A DNA stretch of 64,000 bases. Origin: Nomia melanderi. Its lineage: Eukaryota; Arthropoda; Insecta; Hymenoptera; Halictidae. Below, piece after piece: positions 11,035-23,510 of the stretch (the stretch's first letter is position 1; each line of letters begins with the position of its first letter). Under the pieces are notes generated by a model. That model was not told the DNA's origin and searched no databases. It worked only from the letters and a program-made list of their open reading frames with translations. The DNA lies in contig NC_135009.1 of NCBI RefSeq assembly GCF_051020985.1, positions 15,508,606 through 15,572,605 of the forward strand. The letters are read 5' to 3'. The translations under genes were made by a program, and so were the position numbers.

Positions 11035-12486
11035 CCAAATTGGCATGTCACACGAGAAGCTTACGCTATTTATAACCAGCAAATACCCGGTTTCCGGTAG
11101 AGTCGTTTCGCGCGTCGAACCCATCGGCCGCGAGTTCGTCACTCATTTCCAATTAGACACGGGAACAAAGAATTCGATAGCGAAGTGGCGCCGCCGAAGG
11201 GACGGGGAACTCGGAGAAATTGATTCCTCGCCGCGGAAGCATCGATATCGTCCCGGTGCGCTCCGGTAACCCTTGCCCGCCGGGTCGCGGACGTATCGCC
11301 GATACGTCGATAATTAAAAATCGGTCCGTCGGCTCCGGCCGGAGAATAATTAGCCGGCGCGAACCGTCTGTGACTCGGCACCGAATCGAGAAGTAGGTCG
11401 AACCCTCGCGCGGCGCTACGAATTAGAGGGTGGTTGACTTTCTCCCACTATCTCTCCGTTCCTCTGTTCCACCCCCGTCGTCTCCCCCGCGCTCCCCTCT
11501 CGCTCTGTCGCGCGTCGGCCGCGCTCTCTCGGCGTGCCGCATCGTTTCTGTCGGCGGATCGATCCCGGAATTATTAGGTAATTACCGCGGTGCGCCGGGA
11601 ATAATTTCAGAATCGATTAGAGGGCGGCAGGAGGGGGCTGCCGGGAGGAACTTTACCGGGTGGAATTAAGTGCCGACTCGTTTAACGTCGGATCACTCGC
11701 CTCCAACCCCGATTCGCCTTCCCGCTAACGCTCGACGCTCGCGGGACGTTCTTAAATCTTCGAGGAACTTTGCACGCGCGTGCACCGCTAGGATCGGCGG
11801 AAGTTCCGCGGAGGAGGGGGAGGGCGGAGAACGTTCGGGGAACGTCCTGCTGAAAATTGGACTGGGTGAACGCGTCGCGAAAGGAGCTAATTTTATTTAT
11901 TCCGACTTTACGTCGCGTTACGCTGACAGGGACAAGGGAGGAGGAATTTCGATTTGGAGGGGTTGGTTCGGATGTGGACTGTGTTCTTCGTTGAGGAACG
12001 TCGTGTTAACTAAACGAACGATGATTCTAGGAAAATGATAACATAGAAACTTCGAGGGTGGAGCCAATTCCCTTCTCCAACGTCGCCTCGATTTTCTTGG
12101 CAGGGGAAAAATTGTGAATTTCTAATTCGGAATGTTTTTCCCGAGCCGCGCTGACCGTGCGGCCGAGGAAGCCTCAACGGGACATGGCTGGCAGTGTTTA
12201 CGGTAGGGTAGCCTATTCAGCTACGCACGTGTAAAAAGTGTTAAATATCTTCGCCGACTTACAGATTTTAGTAGAAATTATAGTATCTTATTTAAATATT
12301 AAAAAAGTTATAGTATCTTATTTATCTTATTACAAACATCTGTAAGTGGTCAATGCTATTTCCTACCAACGCTGCGAGCCATGTATCGCTACAGTATCAA
12401 AGTCCCCGCGTAACGATCATTCCCCATACGACGCATAATGGGTGATCGACGATCAACGAGTTAAGCAAGGCTGTTGAATGTTGCAG
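11035..12486. other. GC-rich then AT-rich DNA upstream of the coding exon
   Basis: 11090-12000 is CpG-rich with frames of 79-122 codons that carry no domain. 12040-12450 is ordinary AT-rich DNA with a short duplication of TATAGTATCTTATTTA (about 12280 and 12310). No exon could be supported. A possible 3' splice site (TTGCAG) sits at 12481-12486. Confidence 0.4.
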
Positions 12487-12677
12487 TACCGGTGGACGGC
12501 TCGCGAGGAGGATGACCCCTCGCCACGAGTGCAGCTCGCAGGCCTGCCTCTCTTAACGTCCCCGCGAAGCGGCGAGGAGGACACCGATCCCGGCGAACTC
12601 GGCGAGCGAGGGAGGCGGAGAGTAGGAGGCGGCCGAGGATCGACGAGCCGGCTGGAGGCGCGATAAAAATAAAGAAA

Positions 12678-12929
12678 ATGGGGGTGCCGGATGTGGAGCA
12701 GGCTAAGAGACGGCTCCAGGATATTCTGAGGAAAGCGCAGAAGCTCGAGATACCGGCGCAAGAAGTGATCTCGACGCGGACCGCCCAGAAGCTTCTTGCC
12801 AAGACGAGGAACGTCCTGGCGTGGACGATGTGGATCACCCTTTTTGTCGTGCTGCTCACCAGCGTGGTCTACGCGCACTGGGAAACAAGGCAGGAAGTCG
12901 AGACCATTAGGACTGTCCTCAGGCGAACG
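12678..12929 (+). CDS. First coding exon of an unrecognised single-pass membrane protein
   Basis: The exon encodes the N-terminal 84 residues and ends in phase 0 at a consensus donor, ACG|GTGAGT (GT at 12930). The ATG has a good context (GAAAATGG) and is the first after an in-frame TAA at 12663. Residues 1-44 are charged and helical-looking, with many Lys, Arg, Gln and Glu. Residues about 46-66 form one strong hydrophobic membrane segment bounded by KTR before and HWETR after. Residues 67-84 look like the start of a coiled or helical region. The positive charge before the segment suggests a type II or N-in topology. Codon choice is G/C-ending, unlike the repeats. I do not recognise the family, and later exons were not found in the window. 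A 5' exon may join near 12486, but that acceptor is weak. Confidence 0.7.
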
Positions 12930-14445
12930 GTGAGTCGTCGGCCAGTAATCCTCGCGATTTATCGCGTCGACCTCGCGCTGCTGAATTTTTAGTCGGAGAA
13001 CTAATGGTAGAGTCAGAGATTCGAGGATAATTAGAGATTGACCTCGACGCGGTTCGTACTTTAACTATGTCGATCGAAGCTGGGTTTGATTCAAATTTTA
13101 AAGTGAACTTCGGCCTCGAAAGATTCTCTCGCCTAGTCTATCGTACTGGTGAGACACCTTCCGGTTCACCTTTTTATTTCTGAAGTCAGAAACCACGCGA
13201 CCATTCATTAACAGCAGTGCCATACATTCCGACTCGACGTTTCTTTCGGAACGACCAATTTCAAATGTAGCTTTTGCATTCTACGTTCACCCTTCTACGA
13301 ATGAAGTTCATCGTTTTATTTAAGGAATCGACTAGCAATTAGTAGGAAATCAACGATTCTATTACGAAGAGGTGTATCGCGTGTTTAAAAGTAACTATCA
13401 ATTAACATTTGACGTTTCAAAACGGTTTTTACAGTACAAATGAAATCACACATTTTATGCTAGCAGTGAACGGGTTACTACAAGATTTGTCATCGTATAA
13501 AAGAATAACGAAAACTGTATAGAATGCCTAAAATTCTCACGGCAGTGAACGCGTTAAACTCCGCGCCACGCGTCTCATTGTAAACGAAGGCACCAACACC
13601 GAAATCTAGATAGTCGACTCGTTCAGTCCATCGAGTCGAATCGCAAACGATTGGCCCACAAAACGAAGTAGCCACTTTACTCCCCCTAAAAGAAGAGAAC
13701 CGTGGAACGCGTGTTCCCCGCGAATATCGCACGCGAGCGGCACGGATCTTCCGTCGACGGTTTTCGTTACGTCGTTACCATTATCGGGCAATTCGCGGGG
13801 AATCGTGAATCCGGACGACGAAGCCCGCGCAACGATCGATCGGCTTTTATTCGTGAACCGGCGCGGCGCGGCGCTCGCTCGCTCGTCGGCTCGATGGAAA
13901 CGGTTAACCGATAACTATTGTTTGCAGCCTTCCATTTACGATCTGAATTTTCCATGCCGCGATTCCACTCGTAAACCAGCCATAACCGTTTCCCTTCTCG
14001 TCTAATAAATATCGGCTTGCCCGGGACTTTGCGCTCGTTAGTGTCTCCCAGCGAGGAGACCGCGCGCGCCAGCGCCAGCGCGTTTCCTCGAAATTTTATA
14101 ATTGGAGAACGAGCTGCGGGACGCCGAGCGGAGTCGTCTACGGTGCCCGGCGAACGCGCGAAACGTCGATGGCTCCGTCGGCCGCGAAATTAAAACGGAG
14201 CGGGCGCCGCGCGGATAATAAGCGGATCTGGCGACGGTCCAACGCCGCGAACCACGGAGCCCGCAAGCTCTTTTTTTTTTGTTCGTGCGTGCAGTATTTT
14301 TCTTTCGAAACACTTCGTACGCGGACCGCTTCGAGTTTCGACCCGGCTCGTTTAAGGGCGAGCAATCGAGCTGTACTCGATACGGCAGGGGCAATAGGAT
14401 TTTTCTAATGGAAACTTTACGTCGAGCGACGCGCGGAATCTGTAA
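12930..14445. other. Intron of the membrane-protein gene, with repeat remnants
   Basis: The first 600 bp is AT-rich and contains an old TTAA-element fragment at about 13450-13558 (two AGTGAACGSGTTA motifs). 13560-14440 is CpG-rich and holds overlapping small frames on both strands without domains. No second exon was identified. Confidence 0.45.
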
Positions 14446-14683
14446 TTAACCAGTTAAGCGTGGAATTTAGTTTGAAATCGCGCAATAAAATCGAATAATG
14501 AAGTGTGCACTCGTTAAATGCAGGCCAGATGCACTTGAAATACATCCTAACGGGAAACTAAAGCGAAACGAATAAGAATTACATGTCCGTCTCAAAAAGT
14601 AAATAGTTCATCGTTGAAACAGTTAGCACCATTAAGAGTTTTAAGATGGCGTGTATACTCGTCAAACACAGTTAACTGGTTAA
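14446..14683. mobile_element. Family R TTAA element
   Basis: It starts TTAACCAGTTAAGCG and ends CACAGTTAACTGGTTAA, giving inverted ends TTAACCAGTTAA / TTAACTGGTTAA over 238 bp. A related copy starts near 19983 with the same GTGGAATTTAGTTT motif. Confidence 0.65.
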
Positions 14684-14719
14684 TTCGAGATGACACCAAT
14701 GCAATGCTGCATTGCGAAA

Positions 14720-14882
14720 CCGGGGAACATTTAATTCTAGAACCGACTGCAGTGACTTATGCCTAAATTTTTCTGGAGATTGAAATAGTATCTAGGTTAG
14801 TGGATTAGTTAACGCGATTTGTTACAATTTTTATAGGAATTGCATATTAATCGTATTAAATGCCCGGTAGTTCTAGTGTTAA
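14720..14882. mobile_element. Right part of a family E element
   Basis: It contains the E 3' motifs TTTTTATAGGAATTGCATATT and GCCCGGTAGTTCTAGTGTTAA, the same as at 30590-30651. The left half is missing. Its terminal TTAA (14879-14882) is the insertion point of the following A element. Confidence 0.65.
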
Positions 14883-15072
14883 CCCTTTGCACTCGAAAGT
14901 TTTTCACTAGAAATATTCAATATTCTGCGATGAGATGCAGGAAAGTTATTTTATTTCAATATTCCACATATTGACGCATCGTACGAAGCTTAATGTTATA
15001 TATAAGACTTTATAATTTTGAAAATCAAATCAAGTGGCGACTGAGAGTCACCTCTCGAGTGCAAAGGGTTAA
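14879..15072. mobile_element. Family A (short type) element
   Basis: It starts TTAACCCTTTGCACTCGAAAG and ends TCTCGAGTGCAAAGGGTTAA, with GTGGCGACTGAGAGTCACC near the right end. The sequence left of it (E end) and right of it (repeat L) are directly joined at a single TTAA at 30648-30651, an empty-site comparison. Confidence 0.85.
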
Positions 15073-15195
15073 TAATTTCTCAGAGAAGCATTTACTTTTT
15101 TAATCATTGCAAAGAGACGTCGGAAACGGTCATTTTGCTCCGTCTGGTAGGTTTAGAAAGACACTTGAACATCCAATGGACGTCCAGTTGCCTTA
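15069..15195. repeat. Dispersed repeat L
   Basis: About 125 bp starting TTAATAATTTCTCAGAGAAGC and ending GACGTCCAGTTGCCTTA, repeated at 30648-30779 with roughly 85-90% identity by eye. In both places it follows the right end of an E element, so E plus L was duplicated as a block. Confidence 0.7.
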
Positions 15196-15880
15196 CTTTC
15201 CATCGCAGCTCCGTTGTAAAGAGCCGAAGTCGAGCGATGCCCGTCGAAGTCGCTGACGAACGACGCCGACGGGTTATCCGTCGATGATACGCGCGATATC
15301 CATCTGGAACGTCGAACTCCGGGCCAATTCGAGCGCGTTTTAATTAAAATCGGGAACGAGCGTCGCCCCGCTCTCCGTCGAAATTCCCGGCGGACCGTAG
15401 ACGCGCGGGGGACGAAGCCGAGTTCTTTCATAACGCGAGCGTCCGCGAGCGCGACGCCGACGTCGTTCGGACGCCGGCGACACCGGAGATCAAACGACGC
15501 TCGCAGCGTCGTTTCCGATAGCTATAACCGACGACGCTGATCAAATATAATTCCAAGCCTCGTTTATATCGGGCGCACTGCTGGGAAGACCGCTCCCGGC
15601 TGGCGGAAAAAAGGAGTCGCGGAAATGGCGCGCGATCGGATTCCGCCGGGAGTCCGCGACGGTTTCCGATTTCTAACGTTTCTTTATTAACGCCGGGAGA
15701 TTGCTGTAACCAGATCCCTTTCCGTCCGTCCCCGGTGTATCGATAATTCTTTCGAATTGGAAACACAATCGCTCGGTATCTCGGGTTCGCGTTGTTCCGA
15801 TTCCGCGCGCGCTGCGAATGCTTCCTCGAGCGGGGATCGCGTTGCGAGTCTGGCTCCGCGATTAACAGGTTGCCGTATTA
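15196..15880. other. GC-rich block, no gene recognised
   Basis: CpG-rich sequence with minus-strand frames of 92 and 112 codons (15153-15766), the first of which runs into repeat L. No domain or coherent splice sites were found. Confidence 0.4.
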
Positions 15881-16568
15881 TTCACTTCCGTTACTATGTT
15901 CGTGTAATATTTTACTATCGGCGATTTGTAAGAAATACAATAGAATTTTCTATTGTACTTCAAGTGGAGGTTTCATTTGAAGATGCGTTCCACTGACTGT
16001 GCGCCATTTTGTCGGTAGCTGAGATTAACCCCTTGGCGTACTATTTACTCTCGTTACTAAGCTCGTGTAATATTTTACTGTCGACGATTTGTAAGAAACA
16101 CAACAGAATTTTCCATTCTACTTCAAGTGGAAATTTCATTTGAAAATACGTTCCACTGACTGCGCGCCATTTTGTCGGTAGCTGACATTAACCCCTTGGC
16201 GTACTATTTACTCTCGTTACTAAGCTCGTGTAATATTTTACTGTCGACGATTTGTAAGAAACACAACAATTTTCCATTCTACTTCAGGTGGAAATTTCAT
16301 TCGAAGATAATACATTGATAATAGCAAAATATTTGTTCCTTTTGATCCGTGGGTAATTACGGGTAAAACATTCGACTATCGACCATTTGGAAGAAATGAA
16401 AGATTGTCCATTGTACTTTAAGTGGAAATTTCATTTGAAGATGATACAGTGACAGTGGCGAATAGTCTTCCGCTTTGATCCGTGGACAATGAACGACATT
16501 GAATTTTGTTACATTAATCTAGAAATCTTCATCACGAGTCTCACTCGTCATTCTACGGCAAAGTGTTA
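15881..16568. mobile_element. Family K tandem array
   Basis: Three 163-bp units start at about 15901, 16064 and 16227 (shared CGTGTAATATTTTACT) and are followed by a diverged fourth unit. Units two and three each begin TTAACCCCTTGGCGTAC. The array ends in ATCACGAGTCTCACTCGTCA and then GCAAAGTGTTAA at 16565-16568. Confidence 0.7.
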
Positions 16569-18116
16569 AGATAGCTACTATTGGGAGATTTATTTATGGA
16601 TTAGTTCTCTTTTCTCGAGTTGTACGCTACGGTACAAATTCATTGAAGACGAAACACTATTCGAAAGATCTGTCTCTGACCAGCAGCCATCCAGTCGTCT
16701 TCCCGCCACCGAAGGAATCGCGTTGAAAAAACAATCGCCTGGAACGCAGGGTTCTCTGATTGATCGGAAGCGGCGTCACGTTCCAGGCGATCGGCGAGGT
16801 TTCACCGGCGCGATCCCATTGGGACGTATTAAATCCCTTCCCCGGCATCTCTATCGCGAGCGTCGCCGCGGATCGATCGCTTAAAAACCAGCGAGCACCG
16901 CGGCGCGCGCTCGGCTCGAGGAATTTTCGCCGGGTCCGTTTAATCTGAAAATTATTGCCGGCTCAGCCGTGCGCGCGAGTCGCGACACCTTCCTCGGATT
17001 TCCATAGGAAATTAATATACGCGGCTGTATCGCGGCATCGACTGACGGGGCAACTTCAAAGTTCGCGCGCGACTGGAAAGACAAAGTGGAATATTTACGA
17101 GGCAATTAACGGGCGAGTCGCGCGCCGGGGAAACACTTCGAATATCTTTGTCGCGGACCGATTGCTGCCTCCGTGGAATTACGCGTCGAATATCGAATGC
17201 CGGTATTAATCGAACGAAGACCGCCGAGGAGCCTCCCGCAAGATCCGCGCGGAGTCTCGGTAACTGCCGGCGGAAATTCGGGAAACTGGAGCGAGCCTCG
17301 GACCGGGTCAGGAATTACCGTCGGACGAGCGTCATTCGTAAATTCGGGAGGAGCCGACTCGCGGACGCTAATCGCGTTAGCTCGGTTCATTTGGATCGCG
17401 CTCGCCAATCAACTCGAAACCTCTTTGCGAAAGTCGCTCGGCCTCGTCTTCGTTTCGCCGCGCTTTGACGGGCTAATTCGCTGCACGCTGTCGCCGCGCT
17501 CTTTTGTTCGATTTTCCGCTTTTTCGCAGTTGAACCTCGCCAGTTTCGTCGAGCTCGTGTACAATGTTGCGAGAACGATCGTCTATCGAGGGATTAATTA
17601 CGATCGGGATCGAGGATCGAGCGTGTTCTCCCCGAGAGGAACGCCGGTTCGATCGGCTCCCGCGATTTACAAGCGTCGCCGGCGAATATTTATTCGACGC
17701 GGAAGGGAAACGCCGCGCCGAGGGCGACGTGTCCCGCGGCTGATATCCCCGAACAGAATTTATGTTTGTAACCGGAGAGCAATAACGTTACGCGCGCCGT
17801 TCTCCGCGGGAATAATCTTCTTGTCTTGGAATTCCATCCGCTCCTCGCGTCTTTCGCTTTTGAACCGCGCGTTTCCGCTTCACGAGCCCGCGTTTCGCCG
17901 GCACCGTCTTCGTTTTGTTGCGCTGTAAAACTTGCCGGTGGCTGGTCTCACGAGAAGTCGCTCACTCGACCGCTTTTGTTTCTAATTTCGGAATCTCGAG
18001 CGATTCCGCGCGCGATTGAGTTTGTTGGGCGATTCGCTTTTACCGTTGAGACTCGAGAGAAAGTACTGTGACGTCGGAAGAGTGTTTTTGAATGTTTGCG
18101 ATGAGTTCTATATTTA
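16569..18116. other. GC-rich block, no gene recognised
   Basis: Strongly CpG-rich, with TTAATTA-type spacers. The longest frame is 251 codons (17173-17928, +). It is Arg/Ser-rich without a domain, overlaps frames in other directions, and is of a length expected by chance at this GC content. Confidence 0.4.
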
Positions 18117-18342
18117 TTAACCCTTTGCACTAGAAAGTTTTTCACTGGAAATGTTCAATATTCTCCGATGAGATACAGATGTTCTTTGAAACTAATTAAT
18201 GAGGAAACGTATATAAATTAAGAAGGAGAGTTATTTTATTTCAATATTCCACGTATTGATGAATCATGCAAAGCTTGATATTATATATAAGACTTTATAA
18301 TTTTGCAAATCAAATCGAGTGGTGACAGAGTCAAAGGGTTAG
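18117..18342. mobile_element. Family A (short type) element
   Basis: It starts TTAACCCTTTGCACTAGAAAG and aligns with the copy at 14879, but carries an extra segment (TTTGAAACTAATTAATGAGG). Its right end has decayed to GTCAAAGGGTTAG. Confidence 0.75.
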
Positions 18343-18416
18343 GACTAGATTCGTGGAACACTTTGATTGAACAGATTTCAGTTTTTTCAAATATCTAGTG
18401 AACGTTAAGATTTAGA

Positions 18417-18656
18417 TTAATACATTGTATACTGGTAACGAGAAATCTCTTTATATAAAGACACTTAGCTATGCAACTTCGTTAATTACCACAGCATTGG
18501 AAAAATACAAAAATTTCATTCGAATTGATTCTCTATTTAAAATGTATTACATAACAATATATCTGAGTTTCTCTATGTACAGTGATATAAGTTGACGTCA
18601 CTGAAAATTGCTATCCATTCAGTATTCCGAAAATTACCCGGTACGCAATGTGTTAA
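18417..18656. mobile_element. Family G element, intact length
   Basis: It starts TTAATACATTGTATACTGG and ends CCGGTACGCAATGTGTTAA, 240 bp. The internal TCTATTTAAAATGTATTACA is the uninterrupted form of the site where B (at 3031) and F (at 40391) have inserted in other G copies. Confidence 0.8.
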
Positions 18657-21600
18657 CATTCTCTAATCTGTCGTTAATATATTCCCAACGATCCAAACCA
18701 CCGTAAGATTCGCGACCGGAAATCTCAGATTCCAGCGTCTTCCGTTTTTTTCGGTTAATTCCGACGGAGCAACGGTTTAATCGTCGCCGATAACTCACCG
18801 GCTCGTTATCGAGCAACTGCTGCCGGTAATGCGGCCGGGAAGTGGGTCGACGTCGCCGGTATTGAAAAATGAAGGCTTTCCCGAAATTGATAGATCGCCG
18901 TTCAAACACCGTTACCTCGGCCAGCGATTCCTCGAGCGACTCGAAGCTCCCGTCGATATCGCTGCTGGCCAACGTGTTTCGGATTGTTCCCTTCAAAAAT
19001 CCTTGAAGCTCGAACAATTTCGTTTCAGCGAGTTTCGGTAAACAATTAATATAATAACAAGACATATACGAATTGGAGATTCGAACTATGTTTATTAGTT
19101 AATAGTCTCGACTAGAATACAGGCTGAAGTGGTATAACATTCTCGAAAAGAAGAAACCAGAATTCCGCAGGAGTTGCGACGACGCGAGCTCTCGAGGCTC
19201 CTCGATTAACCGCTCGATTAATCTTCTTGTTTCCCGTTGTGTATAGAGTGTCGAACTCATTATCCGCGATTTGGCCGGGTGAGTTAATCGGAGTTCATCT
19301 CTCGAGTAGTTCGAGGGCGAACTCGCGAAGTTGCTATCGGCAGCCGTTCGGTTCCGCGTTTCGTTCCTCGCGTCGATCTTCGACGACCGGAGAAATCGAA
19401 TTCCGTACCGAGTTTCGCGACGAAATTCGGCCGAGCTGCTTAGAGATTGGATCTCGAATCGTTCCGCTGTTCTTCGCAGCTCTTCCGGCACGAGAGCGGA
19501 CTCCGACGGAGAATTTTCAAGAGATCGACAGCCTCTTCGCGTCCGGCAATATGGCGGAATGAAGGATTTAATAGATTTTTACTGCGCCATTCTCCCCGGC
19601 CGTCGAACGATCCCGTTTTTCACGCGCGAGCGTCCCGTTTGTTCGTCGAATGGAATAAAACGTCTCCGCGACATCGCCGCTCGTTCGAATCGTTCGTACC
19701 GGTGAAAATTAACGTTACCGGAACGTTACGACTCATCGGCGCACGATGCTTCGTTCGCGGGACGCGCTCGTATCGGAAAAAAACCGGCGATATCGCCGAT
19801 GGAAACAGGATTCGATGAATATTTTCGAGTGTTCCCGGAAACGACCGACTAGACGCGAGCACGGGAACGTTGTCGTTTCCCGCGCGCCTAGCTGCGAGCA
19901 ACCAGCCGAACACCCGACAAGATGGCCGCCGCGGAGACCCGCGATCGTTCCGGCAACGGCGCAATTGCTTTCTCGTTCCCCAGTTAACCGTGGAATTTAG
20001 TTTCAAAAGACTCTCCCGAAGTGCGCAACCTAAAGACAAATACACTCGACATGAAATAAGAAACGAAACGGAAATAAACGAGAATTGCGCGTTCGTTCGA
20101 GGAAAGAAGTAACCGATTCTCGAAGGAATTAGTATCATCTACGTTTAATAACAGCTGGTAATAATAAGAATGTCTGCAAAAATAATGTTGCATCGTTCTC
20201 TAGTTTTCAAACTTCGGATAAATAAACTGCTTATCAACGTTGATTTATATTTATGCCGCGAATCGGTTGTGCGCCACCGGTGGTACACGTTGGCGCGGCT
20301 GTAAGCAAATACCCGTCGAGGACAGTTAACCGGTTAACAATCGCACGGCCATATTTTTCCGTCCGGCTGCTGCCAGTCCGCCGCGAGTGAACGCGGATCG
20401 AGTTGTCGAGTAACTCGAAGCCGGCTGGAGAGGCCGCCGACTCTCGAAGTGCTCAATTTCCATGGAAATGGCAGCGAAACAGCGCCGCTCCTCCCACGCC
20501 GTCCGATTTTCGGGTCCCCTGCACCCCCCCGCCCTGTCTCTCCCGATGGAACGCGCGACGAACGCGACGAACGCGATCGAATGGAACCATATCCACTCGG
20601 GCCGCCCCGTTTCCGTACCCGTCGTTCCTTTCGTTCGCCCGAGTTTTCATTTGCTCGATTACCATCCGTTATTTGGCCCGCGGAAAAAGCTCGGTCCGCG
20701 CTTCGGGACAATTTCCGAGCGGAAACAGAACGTTCCACCTGTTTTTAGCGGTCGAACGGTCGCGCGCCAGGCACGACGCGGCCCGTTAAACCGACTATTT
20801 AGCGGCGTTACGCGTGTCCTGATCGATCCGGCCGACGAAATTTCATTTGTGCCGGCTCGAGCGCGAGCCCGTTCGATTCGGAACCGCCGTTATTGTCAGG
20901 CTTCGGATCCGTTCCGCCTTTTCCCTCGCGGAACCGCCTGTGACGGGACTGCTACTGATGCCGCGACCCTTCAACCGTGGCTGACGCGTATCCACGTTTC
21001 GCTTACTTTATCATCGACGGCGGTCCACGTTGCATTGATTCCTTACGAAATTCTCATTCAGCTTTGCGCATCTGTTTCATCATATTTCGAGGAAAACACT
21101 TTTCGCCGCGAACGTATTTCCCTTATCTAAGCTATGAATTTCGACCGGGTTCCCGGAGAGGAAAGAACGTTCTCAGCGCGACAGCCTTTGAGTGGCAGGC
21201 GTAGAATCTCGGAAACGAAGAAACGCATTTGCATCCGGCACATAAAGCGAAACCACCATCGGATAAATTGGTTCGCGGGAGACGGGAGCAGAAGCTTCAC
21301 GCTTCGCGAGGATCCTAGACAGAGTACGCGAAGTTACAGGTCTTCGATGGTGAGAAATCTTTCAACCGTAACGCGTTTCTTTAATTTCGCGGAGGTAGCG
21401 TACTCGTAGCGTTCGAGAGAAGTGGAGGGAGAAGTGTCCGCGCGAAGTCGTTGAACACTCGAAGCGTTAAACGCGCAAACAGCGGTGAAGGGCTCGTCGC
21501 GGTGGTTCTGGCACGGGACGACCGAGTCGAATATCTTCCGTTGGCACAGATTCGGCGAGCGCGGGGGCGGGAGGGCGCGGAGGCGCGCCGAAAGAATTTT

Positions 21601-21916
21601 AATATCGATGCAAAGTATTCATCTAGATGCGCGCGAGCAGTCGGCGCGGCCATCGCGGGCAACGGCTAAATTAAAAAATACTGAGAGGTGGTAAACAGTT
21701 AAAAAGAAGAAAGCGCTGCGTATTACGGAGCCCCCGACTAGCCCGTCACGGTCTGGAGATTAAAGCTCGAACCTATATTTACCTTTAACCCCTCGCCCCG
21801 TTATGAACTCGCGTTCTACCCTTCTATCCGCGACACGCCGAATTAGGGGCGAACGATTCTTCCGCGTCGAAATCGAGACAGTGGAAAGTTTCACCAGTTT
21901 CTGCTGTAATTATTAT
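18657..21916. other. Large GC-rich block, no gene recognised
   Basis: About 3.2 kb of CpG-rich DNA. Many frames of 60-222 codons overlap on both strands (longest 20462-21130, +), none with a domain. A probable family R relative runs from about 19983 (CCAGTTAACCGTGGAA) to about 20337 (GACAGTTAACCGGTTAA). Confidence 0.4.
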
Positions 21917-22231
21917 TCTCGAAGGAACCATTAAAATCATGGAATCATCAGGGTTATCAGACTTCTCACGAGCTTCAATTGGCTAGCACTAGACGTACCA
22001 CTCAAAATGATTTCAGTTTTTCTGTTTCGCAATTATCGATATCTTCGAAGCATCGAATATTCGAAATGATTTTGAAGGTGAATAGTTTCACTAGAGTACT
22101 ATAACGAATGTCTCAAGAAACCGAAAATAATTTATTGTTAGAATTTTTATGGGAATTGCATATTAATCGTATTACTACAATATCCACAGCGATTACATTT
22201 CAATCGTGTCAAATGCTAGTTCCAGTGTTAA
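21917..22231. mobile_element. Family E element with duplicated 5' flank
   Basis: The element proper starts near 21982 (CTAGCACTAGACGTACC) and ends CTAGTTCCAGTGTTAA at 22231. The 65 bp before it (CTCGAAGGAACCATTAAAAT...) also precede the E copy at 30431. The two loci therefore derive from one larger block rather than two independent insertions. Confidence 0.7.
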
Positions 22232-22430
22232 CCCTTCGACGAAGACTCTTTAAAGTACACAAAGCTTGTAACACACGAAGCTAAATTATACACCGAACGC
22301 TTAAACAGTAGTAAAAAGGGAATTATACACTGATCACCTGCTGTTCAAGTAATTTGAATGAATGAATGAATGAATTAATTAATTAATTTTATAGTTTAAT
22401 CGTATCAAATGCTCGGTAGTTCTATTGCTA
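22228..22430. mobile_element. Family F-like remnant with short tandem repeats
   Basis: It shares its TTAA with the E element and reads TTAACCCTTCGACGAAGACTC, an F-type start. The interior holds (GAAT)n at about 22357-22373 followed by (AATT)n. An E-type end (CTCGGTAGTTCTATTGCTA) closes it. Confidence 0.5.
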
Positions 22431-23510
22431 GAATTTCATCAAACCCTCCGAATGCTTATCGCAATTCTATTTGTAGAAAAATAAAACCTAAACACCAATA
22501 ACAATTGCACGATCTATATTCTAAAAGAAACAACAATTTCACTGAACATTATCATCCCATTGTCTGTCGTACTTCTTTCCCATTTTATTCCTACACGCGA
22601 ACTAAACAGCGAAGATGCGAGGGGTCGAGGGTTAATTTACTCGTACCGCGGCACGCACGCTCATACGTCCCGGAACCGTCGATCGCGTTCGCCCTGGAGG
22701 CACGGAACGAAGGGCAGCCGACGTTTCTAAGGGCTCGCAGTTGGTTACCGCTGCTTTGTCGCGTCGCGAGGTATTTCCAGCGGCGCTGGAATGCTTCGCG
22801 CACAATGCCGTCGTATAGGAAGTCGCAGAGGAGACAATCACGGTTCTATTGTGTAAGGTCGCGGGAGCCGCGATTGCGTAACGGGTCGCCCGTAAATTTC
22901 GTCGCCGGAGAAATGCTCCGCCTCGCGAAAAACGCTCGACTAAATACCCGCCGCAGCGCGCGGCGATACGGACGCGGCATCGCTCGCTCTTCGTTCGAGC
23001 GCGTGTATCGCGAAAACTCGAATTTATCGCTCCGAGGAGGCGCCGCCTTTCCGTGTTTTATCGTCCGCCGGTGGATCCGTTCGATCCGGTCCTTCGCGCG
23101 ATTAAATTCCGCAGCGACGCGCCTCCTTGCCGCCGGGGAACCGCGGCAGCTTTATTATCTCGCGCGAGGCATCGCGATGAAATTACTTTTTCCCGTGCGC
23201 CGGCGACAGGGATATTGCGTGCGACCGCGGCCCAAACGTTTCCCGGCGCGCTTCGTTAATTCTCGGATTTCACAAAAGCCGTTCCGAACTCTGACCGCGC
23301 GTCCCGTGAAAAACGGAAACGCGACGCCGTGTTTTTCGGCCGGTTTTTCCCCGATTCCCCCTCGCGGATCGCGCAATCCACGCGCGCCGGGAGTGAAGAC
23401 TTGTCGAGAGCTGCGAGAGGAACATCGAGAGGAAGTCGAACGATATTGAACGCTGTTGTAACAGCGCGGAAGCGTTATTGTTGATCACTTGCATTTTGCA
23501 CTGAACTGCC
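22431..23510. other. GC-rich block, no gene recognised
   Basis: A 314-codon frame (22505-23449, +) crosses the block. It begins in AT-rich repeat-edge sequence and has no domain, and its Arg-rich composition is what GC-rich noncoding DNA gives. Confidence 0.4.

Noticed and set aside
22505..23449. 314-codon plus-strand frame
   Set aside because: It starts in AT-rich repeat-edge DNA, is Arg-rich throughout with no motif, and frames of this length are expected by chance at such GC content.
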